Shown here: in pieces, positions 29,094 through 29,744 of the stretch
How the letters are laid out: each line of letters opens with the position of its first letter
Position numbering within the stretch: the first letter of the stretch is position 1
Assembly: GCA_003154135.1 (NCBI GenBank)
Contig: PMCN01000290.1
Coordinates: 14,717-44,460, forward strand
DNA length: 29,744 bases
Reading direction: 5' to 3'
From: Acidimicrobiaceae bacterium
GTDB taxonomy: Bacteria > Actinomycetota > Acidimicrobiia > Acidimicrobiales > Ilumatobacteraceae
Notes under the pieces: generated by a model
Seen by the model: the letters and a program-made list of their open reading frames with translations, nothing else
Told to the model about the DNA's origin: nothing
Databases searched by the model: none
Made by a program: the position numbers and the translations under genes

Positions 29094-29744
29094 TCAGCGG
29101 GCCTCGGCGGCCCTCGCGTACCGCCGAAGGATTCGTCGCCCGAGGCTCGTCTTGTGCACCTCGTCGGCGCCATCGTAGATGCGGGCGGCGCGCTCGTGGC
29201 GGTACCAGTAGGCGAGGATCGTGTCGTCGGTGACACCCAGTGCGCCATGCACCTGGATGGCACGGTCGACGCTCTTCAGCATCGTGTTCGCCACCTCGAA
29301 CTTGATGGCCGAGATCTCGTCGCGGGCCGCGCTCGCTCCGTGCTGGTCGATCATCCATGCAGCATGCAGCGTCTGCAGGCGAGCACCGCGGATCTCGGCC
29401 TCCATCTCTGCCGCCCAGTGCTGGATGACCTGCTTGTCGGCCAGGGTGCCGCCATCGATGTCGACCACCCGCTCGTTGGCGCGCGTGCACATCATGTCGA
29501 AGGCGCGACCGGCGATGCCCAGCCACCGCATGCAGTGGTGGATGCGGCCCGGCCCCAGGCGATCCTGGGCGATGAGGAAGCCGCTGCCCTCGGGCCCGAG
29601 CAGGTTGGTGCGAGGCACTCGGCACGAATGGTAGATCACCTCGGCGTGGCTGGCGTGCCCTGAACCCGAGTGGCCCATCACGCTCACGTTGCGCACGAGG
29701 TTGAACCCGGGTGTGTCGGTGGGGACGATGATCATGCTCGCCCG
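29094..29744 (-). CDS. Acyl-CoA dehydrogenase (5' end outside window)
   Basis: The C-terminal half of a flavoprotein that introduces the alpha-beta double bond in an acyl-CoA. The visible 216 residues begin inside the beta-barrel domain (MIIVPTDTPGFNLVRN), pass GSGHASHAEVIYHSCRVP, and contain the C-terminal helical domain with IQVHGALGVTDDTILAYWYRHER and ARIYDGADEVHK. The catalytic-base position reads YDG, as in the ACAD10/11-like branch, where Asp replaces the more common Glu. The frame is open to the window edge, so the ATG at 29735 is internal. No electron-transfer flavoprotein gene is in view. Confidence 0.94.
   Translation of the reverse strand, partial: RASMIIVPTDTPGFNLVRNVSVMGHSGSGHASHAEVIYHSCRVPRTNLLGPEGSGFLIAQDRLGPGRIHHCMRWLGIAGRAFDMMCTRANERVVDIDGGTLADKQVIQHWAAEMEAEIRGARLQTLHAAWMIDQHGASAARDEISAIKFEVANTMLKSVDRAIQVHGALGVTDDTILAYWYRHERAARIYDGADEVHKTSLGRRILRRYARAAEAR

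Noticed and set aside
1..29744. tRNA, rRNA, CRISPR arrays, IS elements, prophage or attachment sites
   Set aside because: I looked for cloverleaf-like segments, regularly spaced repeats, transposase or integrase motifs and terminal inverted repeats by eye and saw none.

Overview
The window is very GC-rich, with almost every third codon position G or C. It looks like chromosomal DNA of a high-GC actinobacterium. The closest lineage I would name is the Acidimicrobiia (Ilumatobacter-like), by inference only. The reasons are a wax-ester/diacylglycerol acyltransferase of the actinobacterial type, a deazaflavin (F420)-dependent nitroreductase-like protein, a tandem ArsA-like ATPase pair like mycobacterial Rv3679/Rv3680, Rieske and acyl-CoA dehydrogenase genes typical of aromatic/lipid users, and many apparently leaderless promoters. 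I see no rRNA, tRNA, CRISPR array, IS element or prophage.

Layout. 1-3333: a four-gene ABC-2 type exporter cassette (ATPase, permease, ATPase, permease), the first gene cut by the window edge, all joined by ATGA overlaps. 3407-4849: a PGAP1-like alpha/beta hydrolase behind an operator-like palindrome, then a 50-aa protein. 4846-8249 (minus): an HSL-type esterase, then a tight set in which a membrane-anchored HtrA-like protease, a GtrA-family membrane protein and an alpha/beta hydrolase are co-transcribed. 8362-9864: type II NADH dehydrogenase facing a 74-aa membrane protein. 9967-13136: an unrecognised two-gene unit, an 819-aa membrane protein with TPR-like repeats translationally coupled to a 237-aa soluble protein. 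13106-14690 (minus): Rieske oxygenase and F420-type reductase, the latter with the same palindrome as the 3407 gene. 14801-17998: methyltransferase, a strong REP-like palindrome, SDR, a coding-like remnant, and an MFS transporter. 18157-20407: an alpha/beta hydrolase whose 3' end overlaps a WS/DGAT gene tail to tail. 20606-24575: guanine deaminase, a polytopic membrane protein and a GH1 glycosidase. 24721-29744: an AI-2E-type permease, the ArsA-like pair, a lytic-transglycosylase-like lipoprotein and the 3' end of an acyl-CoA dehydrogenase.

Most of this is ordinary lipid, redox and envelope metabolism. The signals most worth following are: (1) TANNNT hexamers placed six to eight bases before start codons at about ten genes; (2) an 18-bp palindrome shared, with one mismatch, by two unlinked genes; (3) a 21-bp-arm palindrome flanked by 13-bp direct repeats at 15603-15695; (4) the ArsA-like pair, whose two P-loops are degenerate in complementary ways; and (5) the unassigned 819-aa/237-aa pair.
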